From assembly GCA_903813345.2 (NCBI GenBank), contig CAIIXF020000002.1:22148455-22212454 (forward strand): 64,000 nt of DNA, written 5' to 3'. The notes under the pieces were generated by a model, which was not told the DNA's origin, made no database searches, and saw only the letters and a program-made list of their open reading frames with translations. Both the position numbers and the translations under genes were made by a program. This DNA comes from Owenia fusiformis (Eukaryota; Annelida; Polychaeta; Sabellida; Oweniidae). The number at the start of each line of letters is the position of its first letter. The stretch's first letter is position 1. This document shows, piece by piece, positions 1-10,793 of this stretch.

Positions 1-492
1 CATTTCTATACAATTTAGAGTGTCGACTACAAGTCTATTTTCTTTATTCCTTGCTAATTCCCCTCTTTTCCACTTAATTTCCCATTTTAAAACATGACCA
101 CCATGTAATTTTTCGCGAGGCTTGATACCTTTGTCATTATTAGTCTGCAGCTAGCTCTGCTGATAGATCAATATTCACCCAAGGGATTACCTTAACGAGA
201 AATCTGCTCACCTGTGTAATAATAATGATCAATATATTCATGTGTATTACCTTATTCTAGGGATAATATAATCAAGCCTTTATTAACTATACATGAAATA
301 CAGCAATGGATAGAGGTATAGAGACTTATCATTTCAATAATATTTATTGCATTTATGATTTCATAAAAAATTCTGATATATGATTTCAATCGTAAAAATC
401 TGAGACATCATTTCTATCATAAAACCTGATATATTATTATTTTTGTATCATATCTATTGAAGCAATGATATAGGTAAAAGGGAGAGTAAGTT

Positions 493-538
493 CCCCCCCC
501 CTTTATTTACCCCCTTCATTTACCCCCCCCCCCCCCCT
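493..538. repeat. C-rich low-complexity tract
   Basis: Two runs of C separated by short T-rich stretches. Similar C or G runs occur near 4070, 6031, 12380, 30440, 61200 and 63630, several of them inside the short inverted-end repeats. No coding content is seen from 1 to 2384 apart from repeats; this stretch is probably intron of the GRXCR1-like gene. Confidence 0.8.
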
Positions 539-918
539 CCTACTTTCATCATTAGTATACAGGTAAACGGGACGAGGACTGATGACTTACACCCTGTAGT
601 AAAATTACATTTTATATTGTTTAGTAGGGACTATAAACAGTTAACAATTATTTTTAATTTGTTACACATAAAGTTCATAGTATTCAATATGGTGATAATA
701 TATCTCATACTCATCAATTGAAAGATATAGTTTATTGTGACAAATGAGATGTATAGACATATGTCATTGAATGAAATATGATCATGTACAGAATAACCTG
801 TGTATATTGAACATTTTTTCCTAGAAAAAACATTCAGTGTTTGTAGATGTTCATTTCAGAGAGGGTTATTTATACAGTAGTCAATAGAGTATGTGGGGAG
901 GAAGAGTCCATTGGAGAC

Positions 919-1025
919 AGGTGTTCACTAGGGAGAGGCGTTCACTAGAGAAAGAGAGGGAGGTGTTCACTAGAGAGAGAGGTGTTCACTAGAGAGAGGT
1001 GTTCTCTTAGACAGATTTTACTGTA
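919..1025. repeat. Tandem repeat, GGTGTTCACTAGAGAGA type
   Basis: About five imperfect copies of a 17-20 bp unit (GGTGTTCACTAGAGAGA), ending in ATTTTACTGTA. The same unit in reverse complement makes the larger array at 23697-24045. It looks like an internal expansion of the dispersed family that begins ACAGTAAAACCTGTAT (see 1499). Confidence 0.75.
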
Positions 1026-1498
1026 TATTTAAACAAGCCCTTCCTTCTAAATGTACATCTGATTGTTAATCATTAATGATCTAAATCTCAAAACTTAGAA
1101 TCTTTATCGCATCAACAATTACTTACACATAACAGCCTTTAAACAACATATATGAGATAGTAAATTTGAGGAAATATAATTTCCGTCTACAGTGTACATA
1201 TGTAGTATGTACATATCAACTCTTAAGTTTATGTTGTACCTAAATAATATACATCTATACGAGATAACAAATTTGAGGAAATATAATTTCCTTAAACTAA
1301 TGTATGTTTAAACTCATACCCAAATCTTATCTTATTTATCTATATATATTTGGGCTAATAAAATAATGTCTCCATTGAAAATGCTAACAAAAGTAGGTTT
1401 CTTCAAATAAACTAAATATATTAACAAGTAAAGCTGTTTACAGATGTCAGTCATCATTGGATTTGGCCTGGCCTCACCTGAGATAAGCATATACAATT

Positions 1499-1686
1499 AC
1501 AGTCAAACCTATATACTTAAACACCTCTCTAATTCTAACATCATTCAATCTAAATATCCTTTTTTCAGTCTAATTTTTCAATCTGCCATAGATTTCCATG
1601 TAAGAAATCTCAATATGTGACCATCTGCCAATCTAAACAGTTTTGGCTGGTTCTAATGGTGTTCGGATTAGACAGGTTTTACTGTG
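1499..1686. repeat. Inverted-end dispersed repeat (ACAGTMAAACCT family)
   Basis: Starts ACAGTCAAACCTATATACTT and ends with the complement (GACAGGTTTTACTGT). It contains ACACCTCTCTAAT and GTGTTCGGATTAGA arms. Related copies lie near 15746, 19480, 23697, 47570, 48055 and 48635. The structure is that of a non-autonomous foldback/MITE-like element; no protein is encoded. Confidence 0.65.
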
Positions 1687-2095
1687 CATTGTAAGACAGT
1701 TCAAGGCATTAAAAGGATATAAGAAGATAACTCACATGTCAATGTTTTGGTTTAACTTTTTTAAATACATTATACATGTGGACAAGACATAAATAGCATC
1801 CTTATTATTAAGGAGATTATTTTTTTGCCATGAATTATTACCAAGATTTGTTTTATTCTTAAACACAGGACTAAAATGGAAGATTTAAGACAATACTTAA
1901 GTAAATCTTTAGTCATGATTCCATCAAAATCATAATGGCTTTTCAGGTCACACTTATTTCACCTTAGTTTTAAACATAAGTTAGAAATGATATCACATCT
2001 ACATTTTAATATTGCCCCTGTCATCAAACTACTCATTTACAGATGTGATATTGTCAAAACCTGCAAAACAATAAACATAATTAATATCACATTCA

Positions 2096-2225
2096 GGGGT
2101 TCCATTAGCAGCAGGCAACAGGCGATTTTAACGGTTTTTAAGGGACTTTTCAACTTTTCCATGTTAAATTTATGATTGTTGTTTTCATTTATTTAGCCTG
2201 TTGTGAGAAATTCTAGTGAAACCCC
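2096..2225. repeat. 130-bp MITE, ends GGGGTTTCAYTAG
   Basis: Begins GGGGTTCCATTAGCAGCAGG and ends CTAGTGAAACCCC, which are inverted ends. A second copy lies at 63458-63604 and shares the interior (GCGATTTT, CATTTATTTAGCCTGTTGTG). The two copies lie about 61 kb apart in this window, as expected of a mobilised element. Confidence 0.75.
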
Positions 2226-2384
2226 TGACATTGGTATATTCCCATTATGTATCAGTCTCCCCCTAGGAATTGTTGTGACCAGTTCCAGCTCCTGCCTGTA
2301 CCTTCTGAAAACAAATCAAAAATTGAATTCCTACAATAAATAAATTGTATGTAAATAATGCTGAATAACGATCTATATACATAC

Positions 2385-2903
2385 CTTTATTTTATCTTCA
2401 GGAGTCGTCAGGAATGTTGCGATACCAGCCCGCACTCTATTTTTGAACCCTCTCACGGTCCCTTTAGAGCTCACAATCCGGCTTTCGTCCAAAGTTTTCA
2501 CATCGGACACATCTCTCCGTCCGACAAACCACTTTGATTCGCCAAGATTTTCTTTGGCATTTCTAAATGATTCTTCACTAACATAAAAATGTTCTTCATA
2601 TTCTTCATAATCACTCGTTATACTTTCTGTGTCCGAGATTTTCGTTCCGTGTCCATTTTCCAGTTCTGGACTAGACCCTTGTAGTCCATTTGTTATTCTA
2701 AACACAGCTAGAGGTTTCCCATTTTGATCTACCTTGAAATCTTCAGTTGAGGTAGATTTCCCATTTTGAAATATTTCATCAATTCTGGGATATTGATGCC
2801 TATGTTCATGTCTTCCACCAATTGGCTTCAACCGAGGCCAAGTCTTTTCTCTAAATTCACTTTTGGTGTTATCTGCCTTCGTGTAGCTTTCTCTAACGGA
2901 CAT
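2385..2903 (-). CDS. GRXCR1-like: GRXCR1-like protein, first coding exon (partial gene)
   Basis: Encodes the N-terminal 173 residues, from ATG at 2903 to a donor AAAG|GTATGT (exon ends 2385, phase 0). The first 145 residues are polar and probably disordered. The end, about residues 147-165 (KGTVRGFKNRVRAGIATFL), is the strongly conserved block that sits just before the glutaredoxin fold in GRXCR1 proteins (glutaredoxin domain-containing cysteine-rich; the vertebrate protein acts in hair-cell stereocilia, and insects have homologues). The glutaredoxin domain and the C-terminal Cys-rich zinc-ribbon are not in the window and should lie in exons left of position 1. Assignment rests on that single conserved block plus the correct splice junction. 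No in-frame upstream ATG was needed for the start. Confidence 0.82.
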
Positions 2904-3459
2904 ATTGACAGAGATATGAAGTAAGAATCCAAGTATTGTTATATCCAGCTGAAATAGTTGTATTGGTTTTCATTCATTGCCTGCCTGTATGTAGGTAGGT
3001 ATACAACTCAATACAGTGACAGCTTGGAAATAAATTGATCACATGACTACAACGTAATACTAATTATAGGGGAAACACCTAGGAATTCCATGTAAACAAA
3101 TCCATGTGCTTCTAGGGACTGGTCATTTTCTATAGAAATTTTAATAAAATAATTCACATGTACACTTTCCAAGAATAATTTCCATGCAAAATGAAACTAA
3201 ACTATAAAAATAAAAAGCTCTCATGGATAATCAATACATGGTTAACAACACTAAAAAACACTTAATCTTAGACAAGAAAATGAAATACAACTGTATTTAT
3301 ATTTTAGAGTACTTGAAGGTGCCAAATACTGGTTGCCTTATCAATTTAGTAAATATTGACATTAAAGCAACATGTTGTTACATATATGTTTATTACAAAT
3401 CTCAAGTAAAGTACATGATTAACATATAAGAACAGCGGTGTAGCCAGGATAAAAAATTT

Positions 3460-3830
3460 GGCAGGGCAAAAGACTAGTCTCGGTTTGGAGAACGAAGTTC
3501 ATCAGTCTACTGCACGTTATGCCTGCTTTGAACAATTTTTATATTTTTACATCTTGTACATTTAAATGGCTTCTTTTGAATATTCATAATTTAATTTGGG
3601 TGATATTTCTACATTTTTCATAAAAAATTATAAGCGCAGTACACTGATGAACTTCTTTCTCCAAATCGAGACATGTTTTTTATTGAAACGGTCTACTGAA
3701 TATTATGCCTGCTTCAGACAATTTTGATATTTTTACATCTTGTACATTTAAATGTCTTTTTGAATATCTATAATTTAATTTGGGTGATATTTCTATATTT
3801 TTCATAAAAAAATTATTAGCCCAGGAGACT
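3460..3830. repeat. Head-to-tail dimer of a ~190-bp repeat
   Basis: Two successive copies carry the same series of words: GTCTCGGTTTGGAGAACGAA, a block with TGCCTGCTT, ACATCTTGTACATTTAAATG, and TTTAATTTGGGTGATATTTC. The same dimer is found in reverse orientation at 57810-58160. Two dimers at distant sites suggest the dimer itself moves as a unit. Confidence 0.75.
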
Positions 3831-3992
3831 CACCGATCCAACCCCAGACTTGTCCTTTAAGCTAAAGGAGGTCCAAGGTATATTAGAACTTTTGAATTTT
3901 GATTCAACACTATTAGGAAAAAAAACATCAGAATAAAAAAATGTCCTTAAAATTTTGGTTAGGCACTTGCCTCCCCTGCATCAACCCTGACT

Positions 3993-4160
3993 ACACCCAT
4001 TTAGAGTACACCCATTTAGAGTACATCCATTTAGAGTGCACTGTACATACCAATGGCGGATCTGGGGGGGGGGGGGCTGGGGGCCCGGGTCCCCCCCCTT
4101 GAAAATTAAATTGGACTCAACATTTTTTTAGACTACACCCATTTAGAGTACACTGTACAT
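3993..4160. repeat. 15-bp repeats (ACACCCATTTAGAGT) and G-rich tract
   Basis: Three near-identical 15-mers at 3993-4037 and another near 4135, separated by a fragment starting AATGGCGGATCTGGGG with a long G run and CCCGGG. That fragment resembles the GGCGRATYCAGA repeats at 37612 and 56690. Confidence 0.6.
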
Positions 4161-4477
4161 ACATTGGATTCACTGGATTTTTAAATTCAGTAAATAAGGC
4201 ACCAGCTATACTTTGTATTGATAAAAGTGACATGACACTCTAATAACCAATAACCAATGATAGCTCATCATGATAATACACATGTATGGAATATGAAGTC
4301 ATTCTTCAAACAATGACCATGTACATGCAGAATACTTAAAATAATTAAACATATCATTATTTGGCATCATATCACCCGTGAAATTTTTGATTGGTGAATC
4401 ATTTAGAATGTTGATCGCAATTTCGAATTAAGTCAAATAATAGAATATAATTTCTGGGGTAATCAAACAATGTTAAG

Positions 4478-4618
4478 ACAAGGCATTAACATGCAAAATG
4501 TCATCAACTGCCATTTGTTACAGACATCAAACACCCATCCACAAAAAATGGAAATTACAGTTTTAATGCTGATAAGATCTTAATAGCCCCAATCACCACT
4601 TGCTGTGGTGACATAAAA
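4478..4618 (+). repeat. GTCACCACC/GGTGGTGAC family element, copy 1
   Basis: Starts ACAAGGCATTAACATGCAAA, carries GTCAtCAaC, TTGTTACAGAC and CAAAAAATGGA, and ends TGTGGTGACATAA. This is the commonest dispersed element in the window (about ten copies: 4478, 14996, 16498-18140, 19988, 26290, 34628, 48368, 52699, 53441, 57175). The ends are inverted (TGTCACCAC / GTGGTGACA). Confidence 0.75.
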
Positions 4619-6837
4619 AACCTAAGAAAAATGTACACCAGACACCAGTACACCAGTTAGCTAAAAATAACTTGACAAGGAGTGCTTTTCAGATAATCAA
4701 ATTGTATTTCTTAAATGTTGAAAAAGGTTAAGTGGAAAGTTTAGGTGACATGAGGCTCACATACGAATAATCTTTTCTTGGGTTTATTCAGATTTTGAAT
4801 GGCTTACAAATATGGTGAATGTGTCCATATCATGTCAATTCAGAATAGTTTAATTGAAATTGAAATTGGGAAAATGAAGTTTCATGTTTATCTTACTATC
4901 TTGCCAGCTAACACCTCACTTATTCTTATACAACTCTCTCTTGTTTTTATCTGAGACATGCTACTGACACCTCAACATTATTCAGAACCATTCAAAACTT
5001 GAATGATGTCTGGCTATAAGGTATTTATTAAAAAATGCTAATGAACGAATTGATGTGAATGAGATAGTCACAAAAATCTGTTAGCTTTTCATTAGGATTA
5101 AACCCAGGTTTAAAGAAAGAGACCAAAGTTTACATTAATTCAATTTATTAGTTCACCTTAACCCAACTTAGTATACGATGCAAAACCATATTTACATAAT
5201 TGGGCATATTACGCCTCTTATGTGCTATTGCGTAGTTTTGCACAAAAGTTCTTCACTCATTTGTGTTCATTTAGTGGATAGCCATAAAACTAATGATAAA
5301 AAGTATGTAAACTTTAGTGAACAGCTAGAAATCATAATTATTAGAATAAAGTAAAGAACAGTACAGTTAATATATTGGTAAATCTATCGATATAGACTGT
5401 GTCAATTGAAGTTTAGTTATTAAACTGCCATTATCCTTTCTCAGTTTGTACTTCTGTCAGTAAGTGAGAGGTCTCGCAGTTAAGAAAACAGATGAGTGGA
5501 CCATTAAGTGCAAAACTTTTGGGACACCCCCTTAAAGTGGTAGCAAATGATAGAGAAAATAAAATGTTGGAAGTAAACTTTTCAATCAACATCGAGTTGA
5601 GATATCAGATCATATATGATAATTATTCAAGACTTATGATGCAAATTCGGAATAATTTTCAGGAAATGGCGTCAGAATTCTTGACCTCAATAAGAAAACA
5701 AGCAAAAGCATATCCAAGAACCAAACATTTTATATTGTGAAATTTTGAAAATATTTTTTTCCCACTCATCTCTACCCTTTCCTGCATCTATACATATCAT
5801 AAAATACAACACAACTGAACAATACATATTTTCACTGTAGATGATTCAATATTCATACAGGTTGTCGTAACAAAGATTGAGATTATTAAGATCTTAGTAA
5901 CACTAAATGTCAGCCTACATTAGCACCACATATTCTAATTCCTATTTTTAAGTTAAATATACATTGAATGAGTGACTATACATTCAAACCCTTGTTCTCA
6001 GGTATCAATGGCAAATACATACCTCTCTACCCCCCCCCCCCCCCCCCCCCAATGCAACACAACATCTTAAAATAAGAAATATGACAAAATCTTCAATTTA
6101 AGGAATGAAAATCTTCAATTTAAGGAATGTTTAACAATATTCCTTGATAATGGCAAACTCTAAGGCATCATATATTAAGCCCTTAATTTCAGTATTATAT
6201 TAAGCCCTTAATTTGGTTATAAGCCTTTACATGTACTTCAAATACTGCATTTTTACCCTTGCACCATTTTTAGTCATAATCTCGAATAACTAAGGGTTAA
6301 TTCCAATACTAGAATGTTACAGGGTGATCTAATATGAGTACATTAATGGTCCCATTCAAATGTATATCAGTCAAAGATTCTCACTGTCATAAAACTTGGT
6401 ATTTAAAAGCCATTGAGAAATCCCGACTTTGAAGTTCAAAAGACCCGATGCTAGACTAATTTTATATCTTCTTTATTATAAAATCAACCTGCTACAGTCC
6501 TGCCATCTTTATAACATTCTAGTACTGAAATCCCTTTATATAAAACATGGGGCTGGCAAAATCTTTAGCAAAAGTCCAACATCCAAAATTTGCCAAATTA
6601 AATAAGAATTAATCCTTGGAGATTTTAAAATATTTTCTTTGCCAAATTTTGATTTTGGAATGGATCTATCAGACTAGACTCTACAGGGCCTATGATAATT
6701 TGATAAAACATGTTCATGTACAGATAAATATAATGAGTTCAACACATAATTCACATAACATTTAAACCATTTTTAAAACAAAAAGTTAAAATGCTTGTCT
6801 TTATTGTTGCTTTATACTAGCAGACATTTGTCTAAAT

Positions 6838-7512
6838 ATGACCTCTTGGGATATCTTCTCCTGCTACTTCATCCACATGATTATTTTGACCTTGGCCTCT
6901 ATTTCAAAACAAAATAACCATCTTGGAGGCAAAACAGCCCTTATTCACGTCACCATACTAGTCAATGGGCAAAAGCGCAAACGCCTGACTTTTTATCTCG
7001 AGTTATGGATTTATGTGGCCCCACTGGCCTATCTGAAGTTCAAAAGCAATGTCTATATGCTACATTTTGACTAGAAACTCAATTGGGGTCAAACATCTAC
7101 TTTTTGAAATAATTGGTCATTTGTGACACAACCCCCTCTCTGCCGACAGAAATTGAAATTCAAATTAAGCCAAAATTAATACGCCACTTGACTCGAAAAT
7201 TCCCTTCAGATAACCCAAATAAATGCATTTTCAGAAGAAATGGCATGTTATAATTGCAAAAAGATGACAACTGTACCTACATACTAGCTTACTGACTCTT
7301 CATGATCACAATTGTGTTGGGACTACATTCATTTTTTAAAACTACTTTTTCTATTCAGCGGAAGTGACGTATTAGGGTAGTTTGGCCGGATAGTAGATTT
7401 TAACTTATTTTCAAAAACAAACATGGCTGCCAGAATTTGAACTACGAGGTCAAGGTCAAAATAATTCTATGGTTAAAATAGCCCAGTGAGAAAATAACTC
7501 CAGTGGCCCAAA
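6838..7512. repeat. Foldback element with TTATTTTGACCTTGRCCTC arms
   Basis: A left arm near 6882-6925 (TTATTTTGACCTTGGCCTCT) is matched in reverse complement near 7430-7480 (GAGGTCAAGGTCAAAATAAT), and neighbouring words in the arms also align imperfectly. The 78-residue open frame 6838-7074 lies in the left arm and is most likely chance. Confidence 0.5.
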
Positions 7513-8136
7513 TAAAAATGATGTCCGATAGAGCACTGTAAGACATTATTGCACATACACTAAATAAAGCTTAATCTAACGCTAATTGATATAATAATGC
7601 TTCATAGGCTAACAATAAAATAATAAAACACACAGTGTTTAAACAATAAACAAAATTCTAGACAACATATTTATAAATGAAATTAATATGCAGGAAACAT
7701 ACTAGTAAGCAATTAAGGATGTACAAACTGATTTTGCAATGGCTTGCCCAGCTTTGCATTCCCAAAAAATTACAATATCCAAGTGTAACATTCTTATAAC
7801 AAGTGAACGTTATATACATGTATCACAAATTACTGAGATTATCTATCAAAACAAAAGTTTAAAAATGAAATAATTCTACTCCAGCACCTTAAATATTTCC
7901 AAAACAAAGCTGGCAAACAGATAATACATGTTGAAAACTACATTGATTTTGAAGTTTTGTTCAGGCCTCGTTTCTACCATATAAGCCACATTAAGGCACC
8001 ATTGTTTACTTTTTCTAACAATCTAATCTTGGACTTAACCAAACTAAAAATTCATTGGCCATCTGGGCCATTTTGACCAGATGAATATTGATTTTTGAAC
8101 AATTACTTGAATCTTGAATGAGCATTTTTCAAGTGC

Positions 8137-10793
8137 TCAGGGATTATTCATGGGAACTTGGGCATTGTCCATGGGAACTTGGGCATTGTCCATGGGAACT
8201 TGGGGATTGTTCATGGGAACCTGGGGATTGTTCTTTGGGACTTTGGCATTATTCATAGAGACTCGATGATTATTCATGGGGACTTGGGCACTATTCAAAG
8301 GGATTTGGGCATTATTCATGGGGACTTGGACATTGTTCATGGGGGCTTGGGCATTATTCAAAGGTACTTGGGCATTATTGTCAAGTTTTGGGGCATTATT
8401 CATGGGGACTTGGGCATTATTCCCTGGGACTGGGGCATTAATCATGGGAACTTGGCCATTAATATCAAATGCTTGGGCATTATTCATGGGGACTTGGGCA
8501 TTATTCAAAGGTACTGGGGCATTATTGTCAAGTTTTGGGGCATTATTCATGGGGACTTGGGCATTATTCCCTGGGACTGGGGCATTAATCATGGGAACTT
8601 GGCCATTATTTATGGGGATTTGGGCATTGTTGTCAACTGAATGGGCATTATTCCCTGGGACTGGGGCATTAATCATGGGAACTTGGCCATTAATATCAAA
8701 TGCTTGGGCATTATTCATGGGGACTTGGGCATTATCCAAAGGTACTGGGGCATTATTGTCAAGTTTTGGGGCATTATTCATGGGGACTTGGGCATTATTC
8801 CCTGGGACTGGGGCATTAATCATGGGAACTTGGCCATTATTTATGGGGATTTGGGCATTGTTGTCAACTGAATGGGCATTATTCCCTGGGACTGGGGCAT
8901 TAATCATGGGAACTTGGCCATTATTTATGGGGATTTGGGCATTGTTGTCAACTGAATGGGCATTATTCACTGGGACTTGGACATTATTCATTGGGACTTG
9001 GACATTTTTCAAAGGGACTTGGGCATTATTTAAAGGTCGTTGGGCAACATTATTCAGTGCCTGGGCTTTATTCAAAGGGACTTGAGCATTATTTAAAGGT
9101 CCTTGGGCAACATTATTCAGTGCCTGAGCATTATTCAAAGGGGCTTGGGCATTATTGTCAAATGCTTTGGCATTGTTGGTCAGATCTATATTGTCTTGCA
9201 CTTTGTCCAGATCTATGTTATCCTGCACTTTCTTCAGATCTCTATTGTCCTGCACTTTATTCAACTCTATATTGTCAGGCACCTTGTCCAGATCTCTATT
9301 GTCCTGCACTTTATTCAACTCTATATTGTCTGGCACCTTGTTCAGATCTCTATTGTCCTGCACTTTATTCAACTCTATATTTTCTGACACCTTATTCAGA
9401 TCTCTATTGTCCTGCACTTTATTCAACTCTATATTGTCTGGCACCTTGTTCAGATCTCTATTGTCCTGCACTTTATTCAACTCTATATTGTCTGGCACCT
9501 TGTTCAGATCTCTATTGTCCTGCACTTTATTCAACTCTATATTGTCTGGCACTTTGTTCAGATCTTTATTGTTGTTCAGATCTATATTATTCAACTCTAT
9601 ATTGTCAGGCACCTTGTCCAGATCTCTATTGTCCTGCACTTTATTCAACTCTATATTGTCTGGCACCTTGTTCAGATCTCTATTGTCCTGCACTTTATTC
9701 AACTCTATATTTACTGGCACCTTATTCAGATCTCTATTGTTCTGTACATTATTCCGATCTCTATTTTTCTGTACATTATTCAGATCTGTATTGTCTGGCA
9801 CTTTGTTCAAATTATTGTTTTGACCTTTGCTCAGCTCAATATTGTTCTGTACTTTGTTGAGACCTCCTTCAACATGATGAATATTTTCATCAGATATACG
9901 TGGATTATTAATTTCTGGAATGGCATTTTTTTGTATGAGGTTGTTTGGAATGACTTTGTTTGGAATAAGTTTGTTTGAAATATGGTTGTTTTGAACATGA
10001 CTATCAGATAATAATGGATTCAGATTCACTGATAAATCCTTATGCTCCATTTTGCTATTGTCATGCTCCTCTTGAGCCACAATGGCTGGTTGTCTTTTCA
10101 CTTCAGGATTCATTTCATTCACTCCCTTAATAGAGTTAACATTATTTTCTGCATGCTTCATGTTCTGACTATTATGAGTTAATACATGATCTTCATCTTT
10201 TACCTCTTTATTGAATTGCAAGGCAGCATTTTGGTTATCATAATCAACAACTTTGTTGACGCTTTCAACTTGGTCATTATCCCCAGCATGATTATTGTCA
10301 TCACCTATATTATTGTCCTTAGTTTTTTTGTTATCGTTAGTGTCTTTCTCTACATTGTTACCATCAACATCCATATCTTTTATATCATTAACCTCATCAT
10401 GATTGATATTGTTGTCAGTGTTATCAACTGGGTTTTTATCATCATTTCCATCCTTTTCATCATCATCTAAATATTCCTTCTTACCATCAACAATTTCAAC
10501 ATCTTTAATATTATCAACTCCCTTGTTCATCTTATCTCCCAGTTCTAAGTTAACATACTGGTTCATTTTGATTTCTTCGTCTGTTGGAGCCTTGTTTAAC
10601 CTATCATAAGCCTCAACATTATCAATGCCTTGGTCAATTTTTTCATTTAGCTTCGATGCTGTCATTTTTATACATTGACCATTGACGAGCGCCAAGTTTT
10701 TGTTGCACGTGCAGTTGTAGACTGCTGGCTCCACCTGTTGGCAAGATGAGTTGTTGGGACAATTGAAGTTGTTCAGCGTGCAGTAATCCAGAT
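8137..10793 (-). CDS. Terminal exon: EGF end, acidic Asn/Asp region, repeat tail
   Basis: One 2,657-bp exon encodes the last EGF (about 38 residues) followed by about 850 residues of low complexity. An acidic Asp/Asn/Lys-rich part (about 10250-10560) comes first. A part with about a dozen copies of an 18-residue unit ([18 protein letters not shown] type) follows, and then a long stretch of 7-residue NNAQVPM-like units. There are no cysteines in the repeats and very many possible N-glycosylation sites. The reading frame is open for the whole length while the unit lengths (54 and 21 bp) are multiples of three, so the frame has been kept through repeat expansion. The function of the tail is unknown; a flexible, mineral- or glycan-contacting spacer is only a guess. 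Open frames on the plus strand here are repeat artefacts. Confidence 0.85.

Larger units (their letters stand above)
2904..8136. other. Intergenic region between two minus-strand genes
   Basis: Upstream of the GRXCR1-like exon and downstream of the epimerase-fusion stop codon. It holds repeats listed separately (3460, 3993, 4478, 6838). Short open frames at 3223-3429, 5492-5740 and 6838-7074 show no recognised motif or splice context and are not called as genes. A promoter for the GRXCR1-like gene probably lies just above 2903 but no clear core element was identified. Confidence 0.6.

Noticed and set aside
5492-5740. An 82-residue plus-strand frame
   Set aside because: Amphipathic-looking but alone in an intergenic region, with no family resemblance or flanking exons.
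6838-7074. A 78-residue plus-strand protein
   Set aside because: It lies inside one arm of a foldback element and matches no family I recognise.
8158-9860. Several long plus-strand open frames opposite the repeat tail (for example 8276-9085, 8991-9860)
   Set aside because: They arise because 21- and 54-bp repeats are free of stops in other frames too. The minus-strand frame is joined by good splicing to upstream EGF exons.
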